DNA of 64,000 nucleotides, taken from assembly GCA_918797485.1 (NCBI GenBank), contig CAKKNE010000003.1, positions 5,146,001 to 5,210,000 of the forward strand. The letters run 5' to 3'. Of the stretch, positions 48,193 to 58,029 are shown piece by piece. Numbering within the stretch: the first letter of the stretch is position 1; each line of letters starts with the position of its first letter. A program made the translations under genes and the position numbers. The notes below the pieces were generated by a model, which was not told the origin of the DNA, searched no databases, and saw only the letters and a list, made by a program, of their open reading frames with translations. The DNA is from Pelagomonas calceolata (Eukaryota; Sar; Pelagophyceae; Pelagomonadales; Pelagomonadaceae).

Positions 48193-48838
48193 TCGTCCTT
48201 GTGGCTGCGAGAGTGTCACGGCTGCCCCATGGTAAATTAGGTCATTATGGCACGGTACCTACTGCGGTACGGTACCGTATTCACTAGGCCTACTCTATCC
48301 GGGTATTTAACCAAGATAAGTGAGACTAGGATAGTGAAGCTAAGATAAAAATTTGGGAGATTTATAAGTGGAAAAGAGGCCGTTGCCACAACGGGCACCA
48401 ACCCCATCAACGCCACGATCAGCCTTACATAGGTTCGGGACAGCCCTTGGGTCTCTTATTAAAGCTCCTTCTGCAAACAGAGGGCTGTTGACCCCTCTCA
48501 TCACGGGCGCCGCGGGATTGCAACGATCCACCAATTGGATTCAAAGGTCGAACAAGAAGTTCCGGGGAAAACCCCACCTTTAGGGGAATTACCATAAGCC
48601 CCTTTGGCAGTGCCTGAGCTAAATTGGTAGGACAATTTAACTCGTCAACAAATCATACAGATTCGCAACAGGTCGAACAGGACGTACATGCTAGGGAACT
48701 AATCCCAGCTTAGGAATATAAATTCCAGCTCCATAACTGCCAAAGGCTGCTGGGGTTAATACCCGGAGCATCATAGACGTAAATACAAGGATACGTGGCC
48801 ATATCATAGCAGGTACCTACGGTACCGTAGGTATGGTA
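48193..48838. other. Intergenic with two GGTACC arrays
   Basis: GGTACC arrays at 48252-48280 and 48811-48838. The 530 bases between hold short open frames only. Confidence 0.45.
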
Positions 48839-48839
48839 C

Positions 48840-48962
48840 TAGAGAGAGAAACCTACTAGCCCTTCCTACCCTAGATATTTCAGCGATATTAGCTTCGGTA
48901 TGTGCTTGTGTCTAATGAGCTTGGTGCAGCAAGTGCACAATGCAGCTGTTGTAGCTAGGTCT
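48840..48962. repeat. Repeat mosaic: R1 start (+) joined to R2 (-)
   Basis: 48840-48878 equals the first 39 bases of R1. It is followed at once (48881-48962) by an inverted copy of R2. A GGTACC array lies just before it. This suggests nested or recombined insertions. Confidence 0.6.
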
Positions 48963-49138
48963 TCAGCGATATTATGCATCCGAGTCCCGCGCCGCGGCGG
49001 TCGCCGAGGGGCAGTATTCAATCTGTTTTTCTTATGATAAGGCCACTCCCCTACGCCCCAAGGGCCACTCCGGCCACATGTGAAATTCTTGCTAACGGAA
49101 GTAGACATCTGGCGCTAGGCTGGCTAGTCTAGGCGGTT

Positions 49139-49158
49139 ACTTACCTACGGTACCGTAC
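49139..49158. repeat. GGTACC motif upstream of the YIPF gene
   Basis: ACTTACCTACGGTACCGTAC, about 65 bases before the start codon at 49221. Confidence 0.5.
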
Positions 49159-49220
49159 AAATCGGAGGGCCTGAAAAAAATTATTAAAAAAAAAAGTACC
49201 AGCACGAACAACAACGAGAG

Positions 49221-49898
49221 ATGCGTGACGAGGACGACCACGGAGGCCCCGACGACGAAGATGGGCTGCTCGGCCAAAACGCCGGCGGCGCGGCGCCCGG
49301 CTACTGCGCGTGCCTGAGCGTGGCCTACTACAGGCCCTACTTCGACGTCGACACGGACGAGGTCGCGGCGCGGCTGCGCGCGGCACTCTTCTTTTGCAAC
49401 GAGCCGTTCGGCGCAACGCTGCGCGGCAAGCCCGACGCGTACGGACCGTGGTGGGTCGCGACGACGCTGGTCTTCGCCGTCGCCGTCACGTCGCACGTCC
49501 GCGGCCTGCTCGGCGCCGAGGCGGGCGTAATTTACGAATTCGACTTCTCGGCCGTTACGTTCGCCGCCGCGACGATCTACGGCTACGTGGCGCTCGCCGC
49601 CGCGACGAACTGGGCCTTCCTGAACTACAGCCTGAAAGTCCACCAGCGACCGCTCGCGTGCCTCTGCGTCGTCGGCTACTCGCTCGTGCCGTACCTCGCC
49701 GCGGCGCCGGCCTGCGCGCTGCCCTACCTCGCGTGGCCCGCCGTCCTCGCCGCGTGCGCCGCGCAGTCGCTCTTCGCGCTCAAGGCCGCGCGGCCCGCCG
49801 TCGAGCCGCACCCGCGCGAGAAGGTCCTCGCCTTCGCCGGCGCGACCTGTGCGCTGAACGCGGGCCTCGCGTTCCTGCTCAAGGTCTACCTGTACTAG
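49221..49898 (+). CDS. YIP1-family membrane protein, YIPF1/YIPF2-like
   Basis: 225 aa, single exon, ATG at 49221. An acidic cytosolic N-terminus is followed by YYRPYFDVDTDEVAARLRAA, the conserved entry to the Yip1 domain, then DAYGPWWVATTLVFAVAV as the first membrane helix. Four more hydrophobic helices complete the five-helix pattern. YIPF1/2 proteins sit in Golgi membranes, bind Rab GTPases and help vesicle traffic. The family is clear from the DLYGPFW-type motif; the exact paralogue is less so. Confidence 0.82.
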   Translation: MRDEDDHGGPDDEDGLLGQNAGGAAPGYCACLSVAYYRPYFDVDTDEVAARLRAALFFCNEPFGATLRGKPDAYGPWWVATTLVFAVAVTSHVRGLLGAEAGVIYEFDFSAVTFAAATIYGYVALAAATNWAFLNYSLKVHQRPLACLCVVGYSLVPYLAAAPACALPYLAWPAVLAACAAQSLFALKAARPAVEPHPREKVLAFAGATCALNAGLAFLLKVYLY

Positions 49899-50276
49899 CC
49901 CGCGGGCTCTCCGTGCGGTGTTTTGCGGTCTGGGCGGGCTGGACTCGGAAGTAGAATTTGCTAGTGTACCCTCTCATCCGGGGCCCGGGGCCTCTCACTC
50001 CCGCCGAAGAAGAAGAAGAAGAGGCTCTCCCAGACTCGGGCGCCACGGAGGCCTTTAGAGGTGTCGTCACGGTGTCATGTCACAGTGGTGTCGCGGTCAC
50101 CGTGACGGTCGCGGTGCGCTTTTAAAATGAGTTCACTTTAGTGCCGCCCGGCGGCCCGGCGGTATTAGGTGCAGTACTCTTGCGCCTCAGGCTTTGGCGA
50201 CGCCACTGGCAGGGAGGTCCCGGCCCGGGCCCCAAAGGTAAAGGAGGATGGTGGAGGCGAGGTGGGATGAGTCACT
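49899..50276. other. Intergenic, no supported gene
   Basis: GC-rich spacer downstream of the YIPF gene with a short GAAGAAGAAG run. TTGCTAGTGTACC (near 49965) resembles half of the 26-bp motif. Confidence 0.35.
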
Positions 50277-51186
50277 CAGAATTGGAATAAAGGAGATTAA
50301 GAGGGAGAAGGAAGTATCCTAAGATACAGGCCACTAGTAGCCTCTGATATCTACTAGAACCTGAGAGGAGCTCTAGATAAGGTAACTACAGTATCATAGC
50401 ACACTGCCGATACTCTTTTGGATAATTTATTTGCCCGGCGTTATAAGTTGCCCCTCTGTACAGTGCATTCCGGGAGCCGCGCGGATATGTCCTTCGGCCG
50501 CTACGTTTAAACAGTAGGTCTCGGCGACCAACTATGGTGAATTCTGAATTTTGGGGATCATTTATTTATACACCTTTCCTTGAAGACACCTCCCCCATGC
50601 CGAGCGCGTGTGGGGGCGCGGGAACGTGGAATAAATTTAATTATTTAATATTTGCATATTAGACTCGCTAGCGAGGGCGAAGCTTCCGATGCTAGTGGTC
50701 CGGGGGGGGCGAACGCAGCCCCAGTGCAGCCATTCCGAGATGCATCTGAAAGTAGATCCAGCTCCAGCAAAAAACGCACACAGCCGAACGACTGCAAACA
50801 GGGCGCCCGATGACCCACTGGGTATGTGACTTCGAGGAGAGACGACTAATATGGATCATCGAAAGCAGTGAAGCTGCCCCAGCGCCGCAATACCAGAAGG
50901 TCTTTTCGCTAGGGTACCATGGGCTCAATCGTCATGGGGGGACCCCCGAAGCTCAAAACCGTCGTGGTACCTCGCCATAAGTCCGCGTGGGGCGCCCCAC
51001 GAATAACCTACTAGCATTCCTTAGATTCCTTGTTGGGTATACGTTTATGGTGAGTCGACCCCTATGATACTGTAGCCACCTTTATCTAGAGCTCCTCTCA
51101 GGTCCTAGTAGATATCAGAGGCTAGTGGCCTGTATCTTAGGATACTTCCTTCTCCCTCTTAATCTCTCCTTTATTCCAACTCTGTC
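50277..51186. mobile_element. 0.9-kb element with about 124-bp terminal inverted repeats
   Basis: 50277-50399 and 51062-51186 are near-perfect inverted copies. They start TTGGAATAAAGGAG and run through AAGTATCCTAAGATACAGG and CCTGAGAGGAGCTCTAGAT. The 660 bases between show no transposase. It is therefore a non-autonomous foldback-type DNA element. A related single arm lies at about 5215-5290. Confidence 0.75.
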
Positions 51187-51267
51187 TTCTCAGGGTTGAG
51201 GGGGTTCCCACACTCTCTCACGCCGTTTCAGTGAGAGTTCTTCCTGTTGGCATCTCCGTGTCACATT

Positions 51268-51359
51268 GACACCCGAGAGACCTAGCTACCACAGCTGCAT
51301 TGTGCACTTGCTGCACCCAGCTCATTAGACACCAGCACATACCGAAGATAATATCGCTG
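51268..51359 (+). repeat. Dispersed repeat R2, copy 2
   Basis: Matches 21196-21287 closely (GAGACCTAGCTACCACAGC, TTGTGCACTTGCTGCACCC). Confidence 0.65.
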
Positions 51360-51366
51360 CAGTCAC

Positions 51367-51482
51367 GGTTTTGATTTTACGATGTTACTACGCGTGGCGT
51401 GTTGAAGGGTGATGTAAGTGTATATAGAAGGGTATAGGATGGGGGGGGGATTTCGCCCTATTTATCGCAAGGCAGGCGTCGA
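51367..51482 (+). repeat. Dispersed repeat R3, copy 2
   Basis: Counterpart of 45598-45725 in the opposite orientation. It directly follows R2 and ends about 180 bases before the sulfotransferase gene. Confidence 0.6.
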
Positions 51483-51658
51483 GCCTCGTTCCGTTCAAGT
51501 TATCTTACTAGGGGTGGGCATCTCGACCAGCAACCGAGCGAGGGTGCTGAGGGGGGTCAGCTGTGAGTCTCTAGAGTGAGTAGGTCTTTGTCTCACCCCG
51601 AGTCATCATATTTACGCGAGAGGATCAGCACGGCCGCCGCCAAAACCATTTTTCCCTG

Positions 51659-52687
51659 ATGTTTGAGAGCAATTTGGCCAAATTTTATCTTGGCGTGCTC
51701 CTTCTGCTGGCCAGCAGCGGCATGGACGGGGCCTACCTTGATTCAACAATTTCCAATGGCACGTCGCATCCGATGAGAGCATCTTGCAGCGCTCTCGCGT
51801 TAAATTCGTCACATGACCATATCGACAGATATGGACAATTTGCCTCCGGCTGCTGCATATCTGAGCAGTATGACTTTGCATACATGAGGGCGGCACAAAA
51901 AATGGCGGGGACCACCGTTCAAAAGTCATATTTGCTGCCTTCTTTCTGCGATGTACTGTTCAATTCACACGGTCACGGGCAGCGGCTTTTTGGAGGAGCC
52001 GTTATACCGACGGGATGTGAGAGTTACCTACAGCAGCATGGTTTTCTTGACTGCACATGCAACACGACCATACAGCGACTGTCAACCATCGGGAGCACCT
52101 TCATAAACGTGCGCAATCCGTTTGCCAGGTTCATTTCTATCTACAAGTATGTCCTTCAAAATTGGAGTGTCCGGCATAAAAACCAAAAATATGTCGGCAT
52201 TTCGAAATTCCTTGAACTCTTTTCGGGTCCCAAAAGATTCACTGTCGACATTTTCTTTGATCATGAGGCTGGCTCTGGACATTGGTATTCGCAGATGTTA
52301 CACGTGTTTTCCATATGTAAATATCTACCAAACACAGCCCTCATTCCTCTGGAACCCGATGTGTTGCAGAATTTGGCCCCTGTTGTGCAGTCAATAAATT
52401 CTAGGCGAAACCCCGAGTTGCCGGCGATGATGGATCCCCAAAAATATTCATCGCGTAACCGCATGTCATATGCATGTCCTTGGCAATGCTATTATGAGCT
52501 TTGCCAGAAACCCTGTTTTGATTTTGTTTCGAAGCAATATGACCTCGACATCATGGCGCTCGACAGCATAGGTATCTATCCAGCTCCACACACAGTTGCG
52601 GATCTCTGGTTGGATTCGCAGGATTTGAATGCTTCCTGGTTGACCATCCCCAACAGGACACGAGCTTGTTTGCAGGTGTGCCAGTGA
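51659..52687 (+). CDS. Sulfotransferase-like, secretory (Sulfotransfer_2 family)
   Basis: 342 aa, single exon, ATG at 51659. Signal peptide or anchor LGVLLLLASSGMDGAYL. PAPS-binding elements: AAQKMAGTTVQKSYLLPSF (5' phosphosulfate loop) and FINVRNPFARFISIYKYV (3' phosphate motif). Thirteen or more Cys and a C-terminal YDLDIMALDSIGIYP segment fit lumenal carbohydrate sulfotransferases. Base composition is AT-rich compared with neighbours, as at 5603 and 15423. It is not a close copy of the gene at 15423 (motifs and length differ). Acceptor unknown. Confidence 0.72.
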   Translation: MFESNLAKFYLGVLLLLASSGMDGAYLDSTISNGTSHPMRASCSALALNSSHDHIDRYGQFASGCCISEQYDFAYMRAAQKMAGTTVQKSYLLPSFCDVLFNSHGHGQRLFGGAVIPTGCESYLQQHGFLDCTCNTTIQRLSTIGSTFINVRNPFARFISIYKYVLQNWSVRHKNQKYVGISKFLELFSGPKRFTVDIFFDHEAGSGHWYSQMLHVFSICKYLPNTALIPLEPDVLQNLAPVVQSINSRRNPELPAMMDPQKYSSRNRMSYACPWQCYYELCQKPCFDFVSKQYDLDIMALDSIGIYPAPHTVADLWLDSQDLNASWLTIPNRTRACLQVCQ

Positions 52688-53808
52688 TTTTTATTCATTT
52701 TAGCTAAAATGCCGGCGGTGATAGAGCACACGGTGGCCTCATTTTGCGGTCGGAGAACGGATTTTTCTTGAGATCCCCCTTGGACGACGATTGCGCGCGA
52801 TGCGTTCCACCAGGACGCCCACCCGAGACAGACACGGCGCCGCAACTCAAGAACATTGCCCCGATGCATACATGAGGGAGCATACAGCAATCTTTCAAGA
52901 TGCTTCCAGGGCTGCTGCCATCCGCCGTCGGCGACCAGTCCCTGGGCAGTAAACTGCTGCAGGAAATAAGTAGGGTGCGGTGGTATACCGACCCTCTGCA
53001 ACGGTGTGAGTGAGTTTGGCGTAAGTGACCCCCCGTGTACACGGCACATGGGGCCAATGTGGAAACCGCCACGTAAAGGTGGGACTAGGCGAGGAGAGTA
53101 AGAAGGGGCTCAAGGGGCCTAGTGTAGTACTAGGGGGTATATTCTTCGCACTCCCCCTGGACCTTGATATGGTTTAGTTTTTCTCTTTCTTTCAGTTCAT
53201 AGAGTAGAGCTTCTGTGTCTACTCTATATTGTGAACTATACCGAGCTTCGGCGGCGGGAGGCCGGCGGCGGAACGCGCGTGGCGCCCGGACGCGTCCCCT
53301 CCGGGTAGGGAGTCGCTATCCCGCGGCGGCCCCCGATGCGCCCCCGTCGCGGGACTGAGATTCCGGCGTCCGGCCTGCTCCCCCCTCGCCGTCGTCGCCT
53401 CCGAGCCAACACTCGGGGCGACGGCGTACGTGGGCGGGGGCGGGGCGGGCGTTCGGTCACACAGACCCCGCGGCGGCCGGGTAGCTAGGCGGCCTAGCTC
53501 TAAGCAAAGCAAATAAATAAATAAATAAATAAATAAATAAATGACCCTGCTCCAGAACTGGCCATCGCAATAATTGCACTCCCAGCCCTGGATTTTTACC
53601 GTGAGGCCGCCCTCCTTTTCGACCACTTTGTGCGCTGCCGTCGTATGTTTGTCCCACGCGGCGTCCGCCTTCGGCATATTGAACGCAGGGGCAGCTCTTT
53701 ACTGGCCGCCGCTCCCTGTCCCATTGATTGTCATGATTGATTTTGAGTCTAGTGTCTATCATCTAGGGCATCGGGGGAGAGGGCGGCTTTTGGCGGCGTT
53801 TAAAGTAC
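52688..53808. other. Intergenic with tetranucleotide run and possible BED-type fragment
   Basis: (AAAT)n lies at about 53507-53541. Just beyond it on the minus strand (about 53545-53677) a frame reads MPKADAAWDKHTTAAHKVVE and then IQGWECNYCDGQF. This recalls BED-type zinc fingers of hAT transposases and host relatives but is too short to assign. GTGCGAAGAATATAC-type sequence near 53138 (inverted) also occurs near 20928. Confidence 0.3.
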
Positions 53809-53899
53809 CGGGTTATTGACCGGGTTATTTACCCCAGATCCCCTCCGAGGAGTAATAATAGGTAAATTACCGGTTATTAACCGGTTAATGCCAACCTAG
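53809..53899 (-). mobile_element. MITE end, copy D (partial)
   Basis: About 90 bases equal to the reverse complement of the first 90 bases of MITE copy B, ending GCCAACCTAG. The rest of the element is missing. Confidence 0.65.
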
Positions 53900-54330
53900 T
53901 TCTGGGGTCAAGAGGCTTGGGTTTTTAACTTTAAAGTTTGTTGAACCCGGGCCTTTCCCCCCCCCGCCCGGGTGGTGAAACGGGTTTTATTGAAACGATA
54001 GGCTTAGTAGGATTTGGACCGGCGTGACGCGCGCCCGGGCCGGCGCGCGGCGGCCTCAGGCTCGCCAGGCTGCGGGAGCTCAGCCCCAGGGCTGTAAACT
54101 TGAAGAGATCAAAGCCGCGCCCAGGACGCCTCCTGTCTATAGGAATCCGGCCCAGCCAGACCTTTCTAGGGTCCCTCCTCCTACCAAGGCAGAGGTACCG
54201 TACCTACGCCTCTGCCTCGCGATGCGTCCTGCCTCGCGCCGGCCGGACAAATAATATCATCAGTTGCGGCACAGCTCGCTCGCGGTCCTCTATAAAAAAC
54301 CAACAAACCGCGCCGGCCAAATAATAACAC
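53900..54330. other. Upstream region of CRNKL1
   Basis: No gene recognised. A GAGGTACCGTACCTACGCC motif at 54191-54209 lies about 120 bases before the start. Confidence 0.4.
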
Positions 54331-56439
54331 ATGGCGGCGAAATTCGGCGTCAAGAACCGGGCGCCGGCGGCGATCCAGATCACCGCGGAGCAGCTGCTGC
54401 GCGAGGCGCACGACCGCGGCGGCGGGTCGGCGTCGGGCCACGCGCGGCGCCAGCGGTCGCAGATCACGGACCCCGACGAGCTGCGCGAGTACCGCATGAC
54501 GCAGCGCAAGGGCTTCGAGGACGCGATCCGCATGAACCGCGTGCACCTCGGCAACTACGTCAAGTACGCCAAGTGGGAGGAGGCGCAGGAGGCGTTCGAG
54601 CGCGCGCGGAGCGTCTTCGAGCGCGCGCTCGACGTCGACCACCGGTCGCAGTCGCTCTGGCTCAAGTACGCGGAGATGGAGATGCGGAACAAGTTCGTGA
54701 ACCACGCGCGCAACGTCTGGGACCGCGCGACGGCGATCCTGCCGCGCGTCGACCAGTTCTGGTACAAGTACACGTTCATGGAGGAGATGGTCGAGAACCA
54801 CGCCGCGTGCCGCGCCGTCTTCGAGCGGTGGATGGCGTGGGAGCCCGACGACCGCGCGTGGCACGCGTACGCGGCGTTCGAGGAGCGGCGCGGCGACGCG
54901 CGGCGCGCGCGCGCCGTGCTCGAGCGCTTCGTCGCGTGCCACCCGCGCCTCCCGTCGTACCTGAAGTACGCGCGGTGGGAGGAGAGGCAGCAGCAGCCGA
55001 CGCTCGCGCGCGACGCCTACGAGCGCGCGCTCCGCGAGCTCGGGCAGTGGGAGTTCGAGGCCGGCGAGGAGGCCGCGCTCTACCGCGCGTTCGCGCGCTT
55101 CGAGGAGCGGCAGCGCGAGCACGGCCGCGCGCGCGCCATCCTCGTCCACGCGTGCGCGACGCTCGACCGCGACGCGCACGCGGACGTCCACGCCGACCTG
55201 CTCGCCTTCGAGAAGAAGCACGGCGCCGTCGACGCCGTCGAGCGGCAGGTCGCCGAGCAGCGGCGGAGCGACTACGAGGCGCGCGTGCGCGACCACCCGC
55301 GCGACTACGACGCGTGGTTCGACCTCCTCCGCCTCGAGGAGGCGCGCTTCCGCGCGACCGGCGACGCGGGGCGGTGCCGCGCCGCGTACGCGCGCGCGTG
55401 CGCCCAGGCGCCGCCGGTGGCGGAGAAGCGGTACTGGCGGCGCTACGTCTACCTGTGGCTGGGCCGCGCCGCGTTCGAGGAGGTCGACGTGGGCGACGTC
55501 GCCGCGGCTCGCGCGGCGCTCCGGGCCGCGCTCGACGTCGTCCCCCACGCGGCGTTCACGTTCGCCAAGCTCTGGCTCGCGGCGGCGGACCTCGAGGTCC
55601 GCGCGAAGGACCTCGGCGCCGCGCGCCGGCTCCTGGGCGAGGCGCTCGGCCGCTGCCGGCGCCACGCCAAGGCGAAGCTGTACCGCGGCTACGCGAGCCT
55701 GGAACGGCGCCTCGGCGAGGTGGACCGGTGCCGCCGCGTCTACGGCGCGTGGGTCGAGGCGGCGCCGGCGCGCGCGGCCGCGTGGACCGCGCTCGCCGAC
55801 CTCGAGCGCGCCGTCGGCGAGACGTCGCGCGCGCGCGCGGTCCTCGAGCTCGCGGTGGCGCGGCCCGACCTCGACCGGCCCGAGGCGGCGTGGAAGAGCT
55901 ACGTCGACCTCGAGACGCGCCTCGAGGCGCACCCCGAGGAGGACGACGCCGCCGACGCCGGCGGCGCGGGGGAAAACGCCGTCGCGGCGCTCTACGAGCG
56001 GCTCCTCGAGCGCACGCGCCACGTCAAGGTCTGGCTGGCGTACGCGTCGTACGAGGCCGCGGCGCCGGGCGAGGCGGCGCCGCGGCGCGCGAACGCGCGG
56101 CGCGTCTACGAGCGAGCGCACGACGCGCTGCGCGACGCCGCCGACGACGACCGCGTCGCGCTCCTCGACGCGTGGCGCGCCTTTGAGGCCGCCGCGGCGC
56201 GCGCCGGCGACGCGCCGGCGCACCTCGACGCCGTGGAGGCCAAGCTCCCGCGCAAGGTCAAGCGCAAGCGCCCGCGCGCCGACGACCCCGACGCGTCGGA
56301 AGAGTACTACGCCTTCGTCTTCCCCGACGACGCGCGAAAGCCCGTCAACCTCAAGATCCTCGAGATGGCGAAGCAGTGGAAGCGCGCCGAGACGGCGCGC
56401 GCCGGCGGCGACTCGGCCGCGACGGGCGGGGCGACCTAA
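54331..56439 (+). CDS. CRNKL1: Crooked-neck-like HAT-repeat splicing factor (Clf1/Syf3)
   Basis: 702 aa, single exon, ATG at 54331, close to the length of human and yeast orthologues. The N-terminus VKNRAPAAIQITAEQLLREA and the following RQRSQITDPDELREYRMTQR are diagnostic. About 15 HAT (half-a-TPR) repeats follow, for example YVKYAKWEEAQEAFERARSV and WLKYAEMEMRNKFVNHARNV. The C-terminus SEEYYAFVFPDD with MAKQWKR is conserved. The protein scaffolds the Prp19-associated complex in spliceosome activation and should meet the Cwc2/RBM22-like product encoded at 38930. The opposite strand is open for 2.2 kb but is a shadow. Confidence 0.95.
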   Translation: MAAKFGVKNRAPAAIQITAEQLLREAHDRGGGSASGHARRQRSQITDPDELREYRMTQRKGFEDAIRMNRVHLGNYVKYAKWEEAQEAFERARSVFERALDVDHRSQSLWLKYAEMEMRNKFVNHARNVWDRATAILPRVDQFWYKYTFMEEMVENHAACRAVFERWMAWEPDDRAWHAYAAFEERRGDARRARAVLERFVACHPRLPSYLKYARWEERQQQPTLARDAYERALRELGQWEFEAGEEAALYRAFARFEERQREHGRARAILVHACATLDRDAHADVHADLLAFEKKHGAVDAVERQVAEQRRSDYEARVRDHPRDYDAWFDLLRLEEARFRATGDAGRCRAAYARACAQAPPVAEKRYWRRYVYLWLGRAAFEEVDVGDVAAARAALRAALDVVPHAAFTFAKLWLAAADLEVRAKDLGAARRLLGEALGRCRRHAKAKLYRGYASLERRLGEVDRCRRVYGAWVEAAPARAAAWTALADLERAVGETSRARAVLELAVARPDLDRPEAAWKSYVDLETRLEAHPEEDDAADAGGAGENAVAALYERLLERTRHVKVWLAYASYEAAAPGEAAPRRANARRVYERAHDALRDAADDDRVALLDAWRAFEAAAARAGDAPAHLDAVEAKLPRKVKRKRPRADDPDASEEYYAFVFPDDARKPVNLKILEMAKQWKRAETARAGGDSAATGGAT

Positions 56440-56614
56440 CTTCAAGCAGCAGGATCGTAACGATCTCCACTAACGGCCCGGCCCGCCCGGGCGGGCTTCG
56501 ATGATGGGGAACTAGAAGCCGGGGATAACCTCATACCTTCAGGGGATTGCCAAAGACACGTCCAAAGACCCGTTTAGACGCACGAGCTTGTCACGGTATA
56601 AATACAAGGGGATA
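56440..56614. other. Short spacer
   Basis: No feature recognised between CRNKL1 and repeat R1 copy 4. Confidence 0.35.
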
Positions 56615-56820
56615 CTAGCAAGAGTATGTCGCAGCGTTATGTAAAGTAGCAGGGTGTTAGCTAACCAGCCGAGGGCTGGCTAGACCTGACTACGAGAGTG
56701 TTTTATAGTGAACTGTTGTTACACCGTAGTGCTTTTGACACTCGATGTATAGACTCAAATATTAGAGAGTGAGGGATACATATCTAGGGTAGGAAGGGCT
56801 AGTAGGTTTCTCTCTCTAGA
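56615..56820 (-). repeat. Dispersed repeat R1, copy 4
   Basis: Full-length inverted copy, from CTAGCAAGAGTATGTCGCAG to TAGGTTTCTCTCTCTAG. A GGTACC array (56826-56860) adjoins its R1 5' end, as at 42267-42303 and 48811-48840. Confidence 0.75.
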
Positions 56821-56825
56821 TACGT

Positions 56826-56860
56826 TACCGTAGGTACCGTAGGTATCATATCAGGTACCA
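56826..56860. repeat. GGTACCGTA array upstream of the Gal-3-O-sulfotransferase-like gene
   Basis: ACCGTAGGTACCGTAGGTATC, about 90 bases before the start at 56950. Confidence 0.55.
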
Positions 56861-56949
56861 GCTTGTACTACTGCGGTAAAGCTCATACGAATCGGAGTGG
56901 AAATCCGGCTCGGGGCTGCTAGCGCTGGTAGAGGTCGCCCTTTTTTTAG

Positions 56950-58029
56950 ATGACGGGCCGGTTCGGGGCTGCTCTCGCGCTCGTCACCGCGGCCGCGCGC
57001 CGCGACTGTCGCTGCGAGGACCTGGCGCTCGCGCGGCGCGCCCCGGTGCCGCGGCGCGTGGTCGTGCCGGCGGCGTTCGCGTCGCGGAACCTCTCGAGCC
57101 AGGTCGCGCTGCTCAAAGTGCCCGAGACGGGGTCGTCGACGGCGGCGAACGTCTTCGCCGAGCTCGCCGCGAAGTTCAAGCGGCCGGCCTGGGTGTCGAT
57201 GCGGCCCGGCGAGTTCGAGCGCGTCGTCGCGGCGCCGGCGCGGACCGCGCCGAAGTGGGCGCTCGGCCACCGCGGCTGGGGGCCGTGGCTCCGCGACCAC
57301 TTCGACGAGCGTGTCGTTGATCTCGCAACGACGGCGCGCGCGCCCGCGGCCCGCCTCGCGTCGAGCGCCGAGAAGCGGCTCCTGCGCGGCGAGCCCGCCG
57401 ACTGCGAGCGGGGCGCCGGCGTCGCGCTCAAGTTCTGGGGCGTCGACGCACAAAAGGGCCCGGCGGCCGGCGCGCGCCACTTCCTCAAGGTCTTCGACGA
57501 CGTCGTCGTCACCGAGCGCTACAACGAGTCGCTCGTCGCGCTCGCGCTCCGCCGCCGCCTCCAGCTCGGCGACGTCCTCCCGCCGCTCGCCAAGTACCAC
57601 GGTGGCGGCGGGCGCGCGGGGGCGGCGGCGCGGACGCCGACGCGAGCCGAGGCGGTGCGGCGCTGCGCGGCGACGGCGCGCAGCGGCTCCGCCGAGCTGG
57701 CCGTCGAGCGCGCGATCCACGCCGCCGCGTCGGCGCGGCTCGACGCGACGCTCGGCGAGCTCCGCGAACGCGGCGTCGACGTCGACGCGCTCCTCGCGGC
57801 CTTTGCCGAGCACCTCCACGCCGCCATGACGTCGGGCGCGCGCCACGTCGCCAAGGCGCTCGGGCGGCCGACGTCGCCGGCGACCGGTGCCGACACGCTC
57901 ATTATGAGCCTCTGCTTCCGCCGCTGCGCCATCGCGGCGCTCGATCGCGCGGTCGTGCTCGAGTATCCCGGACCCGAGGCGCCGCGCGCCGGGCGCGCCC
58001 GTGGCTGGCTCCGGCGCGGCGCCGACTAG
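56950..58029 (+). CDS. Galactose-3-O-sulfotransferase-like protein
   Basis: 359 aa, single exon, ATG at 56950. A hydrophobic N-terminus (FGAALALVTAAA) suggests entry into the secretory path. The 5' phosphosulfate loop reads ALLKVPETGSSTAANVF, with Glu where Lys is common. DLATTARAPAARLASSAEK stands in the position of the RxPxxRxxS 3' phosphate motif. VFDDVVVTERYNESLVALA matches the Gal-3-O-sulfotransferase motif before the last domain. Unlike the sulfotransferases at 15423 and 51659 it is GC- and Ala-rich like the host genes. The family is likely; the acceptor is not known. Confidence 0.7.
   Translation: MTGRFGAALALVTAAARRDCRCEDLALARRAPVPRRVVVPAAFASRNLSSQVALLKVPETGSSTAANVFAELAAKFKRPAWVSMRPGEFERVVAAPARTAPKWALGHRGWGPWLRDHFDERVVDLATTARAPAARLASSAEKRLLRGEPADCERGAGVALKFWGVDAQKGPAAGARHFLKVFDDVVVTERYNESLVALALRRRLQLGDVLPPLAKYHGGGGRAGAAARTPTRAEAVRRCAATARSGSAELAVERAIHAAASARLDATLGELRERGVDVDALLAAFAEHLHAAMTSGARHVAKALGRPTSPATGADTLIMSLCFRRCAIAALDRAVVLEYPGPEAPRAGRARGWLRRGAD

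Noticed and set aside
50692-50928. 78-aa minus-strand frame within the 0.9-kb foldback element
   Set aside because: No domain and no transposase motif; length is within chance for this composition.
54181-56445. 754-aa open frame opposite CRNKL1
   Set aside because: Same kind of GC-driven shadow, with no recognisable motif, while the plus strand encodes a clear HAT-repeat protein.
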